Assembly: GCF_014297335.1 (NCBI RefSeq)
Contig: NZ_JACOQH010000003.1
Location: 248,001-312,000 of the forward strand
Direction of reading: 5' to 3'
DNA: 64,000 nt
From: Roseburia_D yibonii
Lineage (GTDB): Bacteria; Bacillota; Clostridia; Lachnospirales; Lachnospiraceae
This document shows positions 27,203 to 35,173 of this stretch, in pieces. The first letter of the stretch is position 1. Each line of letters starts with the position of its first letter. The notes under the pieces were generated by a model, which was not told the origin of the DNA, searched no databases, and saw nothing but the letters and a program-made list of their open reading frames with translations. The translations under genes were made by a program, and so were the position numbers.

Positions 27203-27231
27203 ATTATAGCATTAAAATTTATTGATGTCAA
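27203..27231 (-). promoter_or_regulatory. rplJL promoter
   Basis: Minus-strand TTGACA (27226-27231), 17-bp spacer, TATAAT (27203-27208): a perfect sigma-A promoter, only 8 bp after the rplA stop codon. It fires directly into the L10 leader. Confidence 0.9.
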
Positions 27232-27238
27232 CCAGCAA

Positions 27239-27931
27239 TTAGGCTAACTTTGTTACATTGACCTTTACGCCCGGTCCCATGGTCGGAGCTACAGATACGC
27301 TCTTTAAGTACTGACCCTTTAATGTAGCAGGTTTTGCTTTGTTGATTGCACTGATCAGAGTCTGGAAGTTGTCTGTTAACTGTTCTTCAGTAAAGGATGC
27401 TTTTCCAATTGGCACATGGATAATATTTGCTTTGTCCAATCTGTACTCAATCTTACCAGCTTTGATGTCGTTAATTGCTTTTGTAACATCCATGGTAACT
27501 GTTCCGGCTTTCGGGTTCGGCATTAATCCCTTCGGTCCAAGGACACGTCCGAGACGTCCAACAACACCCATCATATCAGGAGTAGCAACAACTACGTCGA
27601 AATCTAACCATCCTTCATTCTGGATCTTCGGGATCAGTTCTTCGCCGCCTACGTAATCTGCGCCTGCTGCCTGAGCCTCATCAACTTTGGTTCCTTTTGC
27701 GAAAACCAAAACCTTAACTGTCTTACCTGTTCCATGCGGTAAAACAACAGCTCCACGAATCTGCTGCTCTGCATGACGTCCATCACAACCGGTTCTGATA
27801 TGAACTTCGATTGTCTCGTCAAATTTTGCTACTGCTGCCTTCTTTGCAAGGCTGATAGCTTCTTCTGTATCATATGAAGTTGCGCGGTCGATAGCCTTTG
27901 CAGCTTCAAGATATTTTTTTCCTCTTTTCAT
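27239..27931 (-). CDS. rplA: Large ribosomal subunit protein uL1
   Basis: L1-stalk protein and tRNA-release factor, 230 residues, full length. Conserved MKRGKKYLEAAK start, HIRTGCDGRHAEQQIRG, and GRLGRVLGPKGLMPNPKAGTV split across domains I and II. ATG with AGGAGG upstream; 84 bp after rplK. Confidence 0.98.
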   Translation of the reverse strand: MKRGKKYLEAAKAIDRATSYDTEEAISLAKKAAVAKFDETIEVHIRTGCDGRHAEQQIRGAVVLPHGTGKTVKVLVFAKGTKVDEAQAAGADYVGGEELIPKIQNEGWLDFDVVVATPDMMGVVGRLGRVLGPKGLMPNPKAGTVTMDVTKAINDIKAGKIEYRLDKANIIHVPIGKASFTEEQLTDNFQTLISAINKAKPATLKGQYLKSVSVAPTMGPGVKVNVTKLA

Positions 27932-28015
27932 TAAAAATTACCTCCTGTGGTAGTATCGGGAGAGGTCCCTCCCACTGTTTTCGATAGCTTTTTGTTCAAT
28001 AAATCCGCGTTTTGT

Positions 28016-28441
28016 TTACTGTTCTACCTCAACGCCCATACTTCTTGCAGTTCCTGCGATCATGCTCATAGCTGCTTCTAAGGATGCTGCATTTAAATCC
28101 GGCATTTTTGTCTCAGCAATTTCTTTTAACTTATCTTTGGAAAGTGTTGCAACTTTTGTCTTGTTCGGAGTTGCAGATGCAGTCTTTAAATTGCATGCTT
28201 TCTTGATCAGAACTGCTGCCGGCGGAGTCTTTGTGATGAAGCTGAAGCTTCTGTCCGCATATACAGTGATGACTACCGGTACGACTGTGTCGCCCATGTC
28301 TGCTGTCTTAGCGTTGAACTGTTTTGTGAATTCAACAATGTTTACACCATGCTGTCCCAAAGCCGGTCCAACAGGTGGTGCTGGTGTAGCTTTTCCGGCA
28401 GCGATCTGTAATTTGATATATCCTTCTACTTTCTTTGCCAT
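28016..28441 (-). CDS. rplK: Large ribosomal subunit protein uL11
   Basis: GTPase-centre protein, 141 residues, full length. N-terminal IKLQIAAGKATPAPPVGPAL with the Pro-rich thiostrepton-contact region, then GQHGVNIVEFTKQFN; C-terminal rRNA-binding domain ends GTARSMGVEVEQ. ATG with AGGAGG upstream, 25 bp after nusG. Confidence 0.98.
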   Translation of the reverse strand: MAKKVEGYIKLQIAAGKATPAPPVGPALGQHGVNIVEFTKQFNAKTADMGDTVVPVVITVYADRSFSFITKTPPAAVLIKKACNLKTASATPNKTKVATLSKDKLKEIAETKMPDLNAASLEAAMSMIAGTARSMGVEVEQ

Positions 28442-28466
28442 TTGAGGTTGCCTCCTTTTAAACTGT

Positions 28467-28982
28467 TTACATCTTCTTTACTTCTGCGAAACTTATTTCT
28501 ACCGGTGTTTCGCGACCGAATAAGTCAACGTTAATGGTAACGATCTGTTTTCCATGATTGATCGTCTGAATTGCACCAACCGTGTCCTTCCACACACCGC
28601 CGGTAACAACGACCATGTCACCTTCTTCAAAATCGACTACCACATTGTCTGATTTGATTCCCAGCGTATTCATCTCAGCATCGGTAAGCGGTACCGGCTT
28701 GGATCCCGGACCAACAAATCCGGTCACACCTCTGGTATTTCTGACCACATACCATGTGTCGTCATTCATAACCATGTTGATCAGTACGTAGCCCGGAAAC
28801 ATTTTCTTCTGAACCTGCTTTTTCGCACCATTCTTCAGTTCAACAACGTCCTGCATTGGAACACGGACCTCTAAGATCTGATCCTCCAGATGTCTGTTTT
28901 CAATTGTCTTGTCAATGTTCGCTTTTACCTTATTCTCATATCCGGAATAAGTATGCGCCACATACCAATGTGCCTCTGCCAT
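28467..28982 (-). CDS. nusG: Transcription termination/antitermination factor NusG
   Basis: RNA-polymerase-binding elongation factor linking transcription and translation, 171 residues. NGN domain (about 1-110) starts HWYVAHTYSGYENKVKANI and includes MFPGYVLINM; the KOW domain (about 118-171) includes GDMVVVTGGVWKDTVG and FGRETPVEISF. Between secE and rplK as in most Firmicutes. Confidence 0.98.
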   Translation of the reverse strand: MAEAHWYVAHTYSGYENKVKANIDKTIENRHLEDQILEVRVPMQDVVELKNGAKKQVQKKMFPGYVLINMVMNDDTWYVVRNTRGVTGFVGPGSKPVPLTDAEMNTLGIKSDNVVVDFEEGDMVVVTGGVWKDTVGAIQTINHGKQIVTINVDLFGRETPVEISFAEVKKM

Positions 28983-28998
28983 AAATAACCTCTGCCTC

Positions 28999-29208
28999 CT
29001 ATAATTTCACCAGGATATCAACGCCATGCTGAATGAAGAAATCCAGCACCGCAATGATCAAACCTACAACTACTGACACAATAACGACTGCTGTCGTCTG
29101 TTTGGCAAGTGATTCTTTTGCAGGCCAAATAATTTTTCCAAATTCAGCCTTGAGGCCGGCAAACCAGTTTTCCTTTGGAGCTTTGCTTGTTTTCTCGGTT
29201 TCTCCCAT
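28999..29208 (-). CDS. secE: Preprotein translocase subunit SecE
   Basis: Essential SecYEG subunit, 69 residues, the short single-helix form of Firmicutes. An amphipathic segment WFAGLKAEFGKIIWPAKESL precedes one membrane helix (AVVIVSVVVGLIIAVLDFFI). ATG with AAGGA upstream; 16 bp before nusG. Confidence 0.97.
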   Translation of the reverse strand: MGETEKTSKAPKENWFAGLKAEFGKIIWPAKESLAKQTTAVVIVSVVVGLIIAVLDFFIQHGVDILVKL

Positions 29209-29237
29209 AATCTCACTTCCTTACTGCTCAATCTGAA

Positions 29238-29387
29238 TTATTTGGTTTCCTTGTGTAAAGTATGAGTTCTGCAGAATCTGCAATACTTTTTGGTCTCCAT
29301 TCTGTCCGGATGAGCTTTTTTGTCTTTGGTCATGTTATAGTTACGCTGCTTACACTCTGTGCATGCTAATGTAATCTTTGTTCGCAC
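29238..29387 (-). CDS. rpmG: Large ribosomal subunit protein bL33
   Basis: 49 residues: MRTKITLACTECKQRNY, then a central Lys-rich stretch, ending KYCRFCRTHTLHKETK. The two Cys pairs (CTEC and CRFC) mark the zinc-binding C+ form of L33. The start is GTG at 29387, just after GGAGGTGG. First gene of the rpmG-secE-nusG-rplK-rplA run. Confidence 0.95.
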   Translation of the reverse strand: MRTKITLACTECKQRNYNMTKDKKAHPDRMETKKYCRFCRTHTLHKETK

Positions 29388-29467
29388 AACTTCCACCTCC
29401 GTTTAAATTCTTTTGCTTGCGGTCTAATTTTAAGCATAAAAAAAAGACCTGTTACAATCGCTAGTCT

Positions 29468-29496
29468 AATATATCACAATCTCATATTCGCGTCAA
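29468..29496 (-). promoter_or_regulatory. Promoter of the rpmG-secE-nusG-rplK-rplA operon
   Basis: Minus-strand TTGACG (29491-29496), 17-bp spacer, TATATT (29468-29473), about 80 bp before rpmG. Closely matches the sigma-A consensus. Confidence 0.85.
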
Positions 29497-29596
29497 CACT
29501 TTTCTTGCGCCATTTTTATTAGGTTATGATACCATTATGCATAGTAGAAATCAAGAGTGTGTTTTGAAAAATTTTTTATATTTTTTCATTTTTCTC

Positions 29597-29623
29597 TAAA
29601 TATTTTTCACTTTTTGCCGAAAT
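29597..29623 (+). promoter_or_regulatory. Sigma-28 (FliA/SigD) type promoter before the FliD-like gene
   Basis: TAAA (29597-29600), exactly 15 bases, then GCCGAAAT (29616-29623), against the flagellar consensus TAAA-N15-GCCGATAA. It points at the plus-strand flagellar gene starting at 29788. A second possible start is a sigma-A-like GTGACA (29682-29687), 17 bp, TATAAT (29705-29710). The leader between holds two small hairpins, one made of GTGTCCGG/CCGGATAC and one of ACGAAA/TTTCGT. Confidence 0.7.
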
Positions 29624-29787
29624 AAGTTAATAATGAAGATTGTGTCCGGTGGAAACATTCTTTTCCGGATACAGCTAATTCGTGACAAACGAAAGATTTC
29701 GTATTATAATAGGTTTATCTGAAAATGGATTTTTGATTTATCCCGGTGCTTTTTGCACTCATTTCAAGGAAGAAAGGAGGGGATAAC

Positions 29788-31086
29788 ATGGCAAAGATTG
29801 ACTCTGCCTATTCTTACTATCTGAACACTTACGGCAGTTCGGCTGTGTCACGTTATGACACGCACAAAAAGAGCGAACTGCGCAACACCTATAATCGCAT
29901 CGTGAAGTTAAACAAAGAATCTCCTCTGTACAAGATTTCTTCCTCGGGGGATGTCAAAAAATTTGCGATCGATATCAAAGAAAATACCAGACGGATCCAG
30001 AACGTCGCGTCTTCCCTCTCAGAAGGCGAGGATGGACTGTGGAGTAATTTCCAGAAAAAAATTGCGGTTTCAAGTGACGAAGATCTTGTTACCGCCGAAT
30101 ATGTCGGAAACGGGAACGATGCGGAGAACACCGACAGCTTTTCCATCGAGGTAAAGCAGCTCGCCTGCCCGCAGGTCAACTACGGCAATTATCTGAAAAA
30201 TAATGCGCTCGATTTTGCGCCTGGCAGCTATTCATTTGACTTAAATACCGTTTCCAATTCCTATGAATTTCAGTTCAATGTAAATGAAGATGACACTAAC
30301 CGCAGTGTCTTAGCCAAACTTGCAAAGCTGATCAACGGTGCCGGTGTCGGACTGAATGCCAAACTTGTTATGGATGACCGCGATATGAGTGCCTTAAAGA
30401 TCGAATCTGTACAGACCGGTCTCGAGGAAGGAAGCAAGGCCCTTTTTTCCATCTACCCGGGTACCGAAAATGCGTCTATCCAGGCAATGGACACGCTCGG
30501 AATCGACAACACGGTTTCACAGGCAGCCAATTCTTCTTTCCTATTAAATGGGAAGGAACATTCTTCGCTGTCCAACACTTTTACCGTCAACAATACGTTT
30601 GAAGTCACGCTGCACGGTGTCGGCAATGAAAATGAGCCTGCCGTGATCGGTTTTAAAACGAATGCGGACGCCATTGCGGACAATGTGGAGAAGTTAGTCA
30701 GTTCCTACAACGGCATTATTGAAACTGCCCACAACTATTCTTCCACGCAGCCGGAAAGCCACAAGCTGTACTACGATATGTCAAATGTCGCCTATCGGTT
30801 TTACAACGAATTTGAATCCATGGGGCTTGACATTGCAGATGATGGCATTATCCATATTGACCGTGACGCCTTAACAGACGCGGTTACTGAGGAAGATTCT
30901 CCGGTTTATTTTTCAGCGTTGAACCGCTTTAAGGATACTTTAAAAGAGAAAGCCTCCCAGGCTTCTTTAAATCCAATGGCTTATGTGGACAAAATCGTTA
31001 TTGCCTATAAAAATCCGGGGCATAATTTCATCGCTCCGTATGTCACAAGTATTTACTCCGGCATGATGTTAGACCAGTTCTGTTAA
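29788..31086 (+). CDS. FliD-like flagellar capping / hook-associated protein
   Basis: 432 residues from the ATG at 29788, where AAAGGAGGGG precedes it. Residues about 100-190 read like the FliD N-domain and D2/D3 start (DSFSIEVKQLACPQVNYG, then a run of beta strands with GVGLNAKLVMDD). The C-terminal third has VEKLVSSYNGIIETAHNYSS, as in the FliD C-domain, and ends in a lone Cys. It lacks the usual FliD start around SGLDTDAIV and is shorter than full caps in this family, so it may be a paralogue rather than the main cap. Exported through the flagellar apparatus if the assignment is right. The sigma-28-type promoter supports it. Confidence 0.72.
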   Translation: MAKIDSAYSYYLNTYGSSAVSRYDTHKKSELRNTYNRIVKLNKESPLYKISSSGDVKKFAIDIKENTRRIQNVASSLSEGEDGLWSNFQKKIAVSSDEDLVTAEYVGNGNDAENTDSFSIEVKQLACPQVNYGNYLKNNALDFAPGSYSFDLNTVSNSYEFQFNVNEDDTNRSVLAKLAKLINGAGVGLNAKLVMDDRDMSALKIESVQTGLEEGSKALFSIYPGTENASIQAMDTLGIDNTVSQAANSSFLLNGKEHSSLSNTFTVNNTFEVTLHGVGNENEPAVIGFKTNADAIADNVEKLVSSYNGIIETAHNYSSTQPESHKLYYDMSNVAYRFYNEFESMGLDIADDGIIHIDRDALTDAVTEEDSPVYFSALNRFKDTLKEKASQASLNPMAYVDKIVIAYKNPGHNFIAPYVTSIYSGMMLDQFC

Positions 31087-31093
31087 ATATGAT

Positions 31094-31143
31094 AAAACGC
31101 TATTCAAAGTTTTTTCGACCAGACTTTTGAATAGCGCTTTTTT
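31094..31143 (+). terminator. Bidirectional terminator between the FliD-like gene and the glycan island
   Basis: AAAACGCTATTCAAAG pairs with CTTTTGAATAGCGCTTTTTT (at least 11 bp). It serves the plus-strand flagellar gene and, in the other sense, the minus-strand glycosyltransferase gene that ends at 31145. Confidence 0.88.
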
Positions 31144-31144
31144 A

Positions 31145-32323
31145 TTATCTTTCTTCCGGCTTTTCCCCAAATACTATGTCAAGCATCTGCTGCAGACGTA
31201 TCCGGTAGGAATGCATTTTTTTGACCTTTTCATATCCGTGCATCGCGATCGCTTCCCGCTCCTTCTCATGCGACAGATAATACAGACTTTTCTCCACCAG
31301 ATCCTTCTCGCCGTCAAAGCAGACAAAATCACGATCCTCCACAAAGATTTCCGGAAGTTCCGCCTGGAAATTTGTCATCAGAAAGCCTCCTGCCCCCATG
31401 ATATCCCACATGCGAAGCGGCAGTCCCGTCTTGATATTCGGGATCGTAAAATTAAGGTTGATCCGGCTCATGCGGAACACTTTCGGCATCTGTGTCCAGT
31501 AATCCACGGATCCGCGGTAGTCCACCCGGATCAGCTCTTTGGTATTGCTGTTGGTATAAATAGAAACCGGCACCTGCCTGGACAATGCGATCAGTCCCCT
31601 TTTCCGCTGCATCGCGGCTATTTTAAAACCAAGCACTGTTGTAGAAAAAATAAGTCCGAGATCCGAAAAAGAATCCTCCGATTTATCCAGTTTAAAATAC
31701 TGCTGCAGCTGTTCCAAGATATCCGGTGTCAGCATTTCCTCTATGATATTTGCGCCGCTCACACTCATCTGTGCCTGCATCACCGCCTCCAGATACCCCT
31801 TCAGATAATCCGGCAGCACAATCTTTAATTTATCGTAGGTGTTGCGTTCATAAAGGCTTCCCACAAACGCCACCTCATTGCGGTACAGTTCCAGATCGTC
31901 CGCTCCGTCTATGATCGCGTCCAGCCGGTCCGTATCCACTGCAAGGGGAAGGTAATACATGTGCTTTACCCCCATCCCCTGAAATTCCAGGCAGTTACTT
32001 TTGTCAAAATTAAAAATGTAATTGCAGTTATAAAACACGGAGCGATGGTACATGCTGATCAGCGGATTATCGCAGGACCAGGACAGATATTTCACGTTGC
32101 ATTTTTCGCACACAATGGAAACTACCGCAAAGTAGTTTACCGTAAACACAAAATCATATCTCTTGTTTTTAAGCATCTGTTCCAGCCTGTGCTCAAATGT
32201 CTCGTCCCTGTCATAGCTTTCCAGTTTCTGCTCTATGACATCCACTTCATGCCCCATCGCCAGGAACGTTTCTTTTATATCACGATAATTGTATGCCTTC
32301 CATTTATAGATTAAAATCCGCAA
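31145..32323 (-). CDS. CgeB/DUF3880-type glycosyltransferase
   Basis: GT-B-fold sugar transferase, 392 residues. The N-terminal half (RILIYKWKAYNYRDIKETF, DFVFTVNYFAVVSIVCEKC, LSWSCDNP) is DUF3880-like. The C-terminal half has the CgeB/GT1-like MWDIMGAGGFLMTNFQAELPE and a FCFDGEKDLVEKSLYYL segment. The start is TTG at 32323 six bases after GGAGGG; the frame runs open to 32371 but that start overlaps the upstream gene by 61 bases. It overlaps the preceding glycosyltransferase by 13 bases. Last gene of the island and closest to the flagellar gene; flagellin is a plausible acceptor (inference). Confidence 0.85.
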   Translation of the reverse strand: MRILIYKWKAYNYRDIKETFLAMGHEVDVIEQKLESYDRDETFEHRLEQMLKNKRYDFVFTVNYFAVVSIVCEKCNVKYLSWSCDNPLISMYHRSVFYNCNYIFNFDKSNCLEFQGMGVKHMYYLPLAVDTDRLDAIIDGADDLELYRNEVAFVGSLYERNTYDKLKIVLPDYLKGYLEAVMQAQMSVSGANIIEEMLTPDILEQLQQYFKLDKSEDSFSDLGLIFSTTVLGFKIAAMQRKRGLIALSRQVPVSIYTNSNTKELIRVDYRGSVDYWTQMPKVFRMSRINLNFTIPNIKTGLPLRMWDIMGAGGFLMTNFQAELPEIFVEDRDFVCFDGEKDLVEKSLYYLSHEKEREAIAMHGYEKVKKMHSYRIRLQQMLDIVFGEKPEER

Positions 32324-33495
32324 TCTGTTCCCTCCAGCATGGAAAGCACCTGTTTCATACGGCTTTCCCATGTATGTTTCTCACTCGCGCTCTCATACCC
32401 CACATCCGCGATCTGCTGCATTTTTTCCGGATGATCCAATAGATCCCATACGATCTCCGGCAGCCTTACAATCTCTTCCAGTTTAAAACGAACCATGGCT
32501 TTTTCAGCTTCAAATTCCTCTCTGAGATAAGCCGAATCATCCGTAACCACACACGCTCCCGCTAACATCCCATTAAATATACGGTCATGTGCCCCCGCCT
32601 TATACCAGGTCATTGTATTCAGGACGATCTTTGCCTCACACATCAGCGGCAGAATCTCCGGCGCCAGAACTTTTCCGCCATAATGCAGATGCGGATTGTG
32701 GCTCCATTCACATTCATTCCACCCGGTTCCATAAGCCGTCACGGAGACTCCACTCTCCACCAGGAGTTTCACGGCCTGCTCCCTGAAAAAAGAGGTCGCG
32801 TAAGAATCCAGGAAACGCATCTTTACGATCCCCGCGAACAGATCCGGCTCCTCAAGTTCTATCCCTCGCTCTTTTAAATATGCCTCGATCGCATCCTCCG
32901 TCGTAACCGCCGGATTTTTGATCAGATCTTCCAATACCTGCCTTGACATATCGATCGCGTCAAACTGCGTGATCGCAGACAGATCCGGAACCAGCATTCC
33001 CGCAGTAAAAAACGGCAGCGAACCCGCATACAGCACCTCTATCTTCCGATCCCTGATCCGCTTTTTCGCGCCCGGCAATTTCACACCCGCGTGTGGCAAA
33101 AATCCCACCCGTTCTATTTCGGGATAAAAGCGATGCATAAAACCCCCATGATTTTTATCGGTGCAAAAGACCCACGCTGTCTTCGGCATATGCGCCAGCG
33201 GCCCGGTATAGTGAAATGGATGATCCATCAAAATGTTTACATATGGAATTTCAAACTGTTCCCAGATATTTTTTCCTTCAGACAGCTCCAGATTGTACCC
33301 GAGATTGTTAAATGTAATGGCTGCAAAAACCGGTGTCATGGCAAAAAGGGCAAATTCTTTCAGACTCTCTTCCATATGCCCCGCATCTAAGACCAGACAC
33401 TCACAGCCCATCTGCTCCAGCGCTTTTTTGATTTCTCTTGTAAACAGATCAATGGTATCGTAAACACCCTCGATCAATACGATTTTTTTCTTCAT
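32311..33495 (-). CDS. CgeB-like glycosyltransferase
   Basis: 394-residue GT-B-like transferase, distantly similar to the next gene's product. The N-terminus reads KKIVLIEGVYDTIDLF, then VNILMDHPFHY and WVFCTDKNHGGF. The C-terminal nucleotide-sugar region has YGTGWNECEW, LNTMTWYKAGAHDRIFNGML and ACVVTDDSAYLREEF, typical of CgeB-type transferases. The ribosome site is weak (AGAGATATG). Tight coupling to its neighbours (13-bp overlap downstream, 20-bp gap upstream) suggests two sequential additions to the same glycan. Confidence 0.83.
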   Translation of the reverse strand: MKKKIVLIEGVYDTIDLFTREIKKALEQMGCECLVLDAGHMEESLKEFALFAMTPVFAAITFNNLGYNLELSEGKNIWEQFEIPYVNILMDHPFHYTGPLAHMPKTAWVFCTDKNHGGFMHRFYPEIERVGFLPHAGVKLPGAKKRIRDRKIEVLYAGSLPFFTAGMLVPDLSAITQFDAIDMSRQVLEDLIKNPAVTTEDAIEAYLKERGIELEEPDLFAGIVKMRFLDSYATSFFREQAVKLLVESGVSVTAYGTGWNECEWSHNPHLHYGGKVLAPEILPLMCEAKIVLNTMTWYKAGAHDRIFNGMLAGACVVTDDSAYLREEFEAEKAMVRFKLEEIVRLPEIVWDLLDHPEKMQQIADVGYESASEKHTWESRMKQVLSMLEGTDCGF

Positions 33496-33515
33496 TTTTT
33501 CATATCTCTAATCAT

Positions 33516-34652
33516 TTATTTTTTTGCAAGAATCTCATACCGGCTTTTTGCTTTCGCATAATCCCCGCATTTTCGATAATAAGCCAGGGCTTCCCCTTTA
33601 TAGTCCAGGCATTCGTAGATCACACCGATATTATACCACGCCAGATAGGAATTGGTTCCGACCGTCTTCGCCTCTTTCTTTTCTGCTGCACGCAGGAATT
33701 CCTGTATGGCTTCCTCGAATTTTGCATTTTTCATATAGATTAATCCCATCAGGAACAAAAAGTCCGCACTGTAAGAAAACGCATCATAAATTCCTTCAAA
33801 CGCAAGTGCCTGCGTCTGTTTTCCACTGTTTAAAAGCGCGTAGCCGTAACTTTCCACCATGTCACTCACATACTCCGCCCGTGGATCCAGATCAAATCCC
33901 AGTCCCTGATCAAAGTATTTGCAGGCCTCTTCATAATCCTCCATCATAAAAAAGCTCTTGCCCAGCTGATAATACAGATACGGAAGCTGCTTTTGACGCT
34001 CGCCCCCGGTCTCTTCCCGCGCGGTCTTCGCATCGGAATGCTCCTCCTCACGCAACAGCATCTCCAGCTCTTTTTGCAGCAACGTAATATTCCGCCCGGC
34101 TTTTGCCTTTTTTTGCTCCGGTGTCAGATCATATCCGCTGTGCGTGATCATAATCCCTGTAAGATAAGTCTCATACGGTCTATGATCAAGCGCTTTTACC
34201 TGTTCGTGAATACACCCCTCATAATGAAAATCACTTTTTGAAAAAATACGGTTGATCCATTCCACGCTCTCCCGCCGCTCACCATGCTCCGAAAAAAAGT
34301 TTTTTCTTTTAATACGTCCAACTTTCCCCGGATTCTTTGCTGTCAGGCAAAGAAACGCATTCAGTTCCTTTTCCGACATCGGCTCTATGTATTCATCGCT
34401 GTCTAAGACCAGCACCAGATCATTTGACGCCTTTTGGATTGCAAAGTTCTTGGCCGCCGCAAAATCATCACACCATGCGAAGTCATAAACCTGTTCCGTA
34501 TACCTTTTTGCCACCTCTACCGTACGATCTGCAGAACCGGTGTCGACCACAACAATTTCAAACGGAAATGCCAAAAGTGCCAGAAGGCACTTTTTCAAAT
34601 TTTCTTCTTCATTTTTTACAATAATGCAAACGGAAAGTTTCCTCTCACACAT
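33516..34652 (-). CDS. GT2 glycosyltransferase with C-terminal TPR repeats
   Basis: 378 residues from the ATG at 34652 (GAGAGGG before it). The GT-A domain (about 1-220) starts LSVCIIVKNEEENLKKCLLA, with VVDTGSADRTVEVA and the metal-binding LVLDSDEYIEP. TPR-like helices fill about 240-378 (QLGKSFFMMEDYEEACKYFDQG, YNIGVIYECLDYKGEALAYY). GT2-TPR enzymes often glycosylate proteins or peptides directly (SunS-like), which would fit first-sugar attachment to flagellin (inference). First of a three-gene group with the two CgeB-type genes. Confidence 0.88.
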   Translation of the reverse strand: MCERKLSVCIIVKNEEENLKKCLLALLAFPFEIVVVDTGSADRTVEVAKRYTEQVYDFAWCDDFAAAKNFAIQKASNDLVLVLDSDEYIEPMSEKELNAFLCLTAKNPGKVGRIKRKNFFSEHGERRESVEWINRIFSKSDFHYEGCIHEQVKALDHRPYETYLTGIMITHSGYDLTPEQKKAKAGRNITLLQKELEMLLREEEHSDAKTAREETGGERQKQLPYLYYQLGKSFFMMEDYEEACKYFDQGLGFDLDPRAEYVSDMVESYGYALLNSGKQTQALAFEGIYDAFSYSADFLFLMGLIYMKNAKFEEAIQEFLRAAEKKEAKTVGTNSYLAWYNIGVIYECLDYKGEALAYYRKCGDYAKAKSRYEILAKK

Positions 34653-34667
34653 CGTTCCCTCTCCCAC

Positions 34668-35173
34668 CCATTTCTGGTATCTTTCAACATCTATTTATCG
34701 ATCACTTGATCTGTCACATTCTTGTCTTTTTAAATCGAATTTGGCGAAAATGCCAGGAAGTGGCAGATGTGTCTTTCGCCAAATTCGCTTGATCACTGTG
34801 CAAAAACAGAACTGTTTTCGCGATTTGTTTCACTCTTTTCGTTCTTAATTATAACAGGTCATTTTCAAGGACACCATGTCGTTTCGCGAAAGTTTTTAAC
34901 TTTTTTCATACTTTTTTGATGTTTTTTCTCATTTACCGATTTAAAAACAACTTTTGGCATAAGCAGAACAAAGATGATCTTTCGTTTCTGTCATAAATCA
35001 TCCGACCAATTTTATGTATTTTATTGTAACACAGGGACTTTTTCGGAGCAAATAAATTTCTCCACACACATCTGATCATTTTTTGCAATAGATTGATTGC
35101 CGACTTCTTAGATAATAACTGATATGAAAAAGAAACTATAACCAAAAACGATTACAGTTTAGATCTGAATCTG
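34668..35173. other. 500-bp intergenic region with nested inverted repeats and a promoter
   Basis: No convincing gene. A 14-bp perfect inverted repeat, CGAATTTGGCGAAA at 34736-34749 and its complement at 34774-34787, encloses a second hairpin TGCCA/TGGCA (34751-34755, 34761-34765). A third, AAAACAG/CTGTTTT, lies near 34802-34818. A minus-strand extended -10 promoter, TGTTATAAT (box 34848-34853), would transcribe through these structures into the three glycosyltransferase genes. The region before that, 34870-35170, is very AT-rich with a weaker minus-strand TTGCTC-N17-TACAAT near 35028-35056. Confidence 0.5.

Noticed and set aside
31127..31828. 233-codon plus-strand frame
   Set aside because: Opposite the CgeB-type gene; low-complexity His/Leu/Phe composition and no ribosome site.
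34736..34787. Inverted repeat as ends of an insertion sequence
   Set aside because: The arms are only 24 bases apart with no transposase gene between or beside them.
34933..35145. 70-codon minus-strand frame in the spacer
   Set aside because: No ribosome site, odd composition rich in Lys, Arg, Ser and Leu with no motif, and it overlaps likely promoter sequence.
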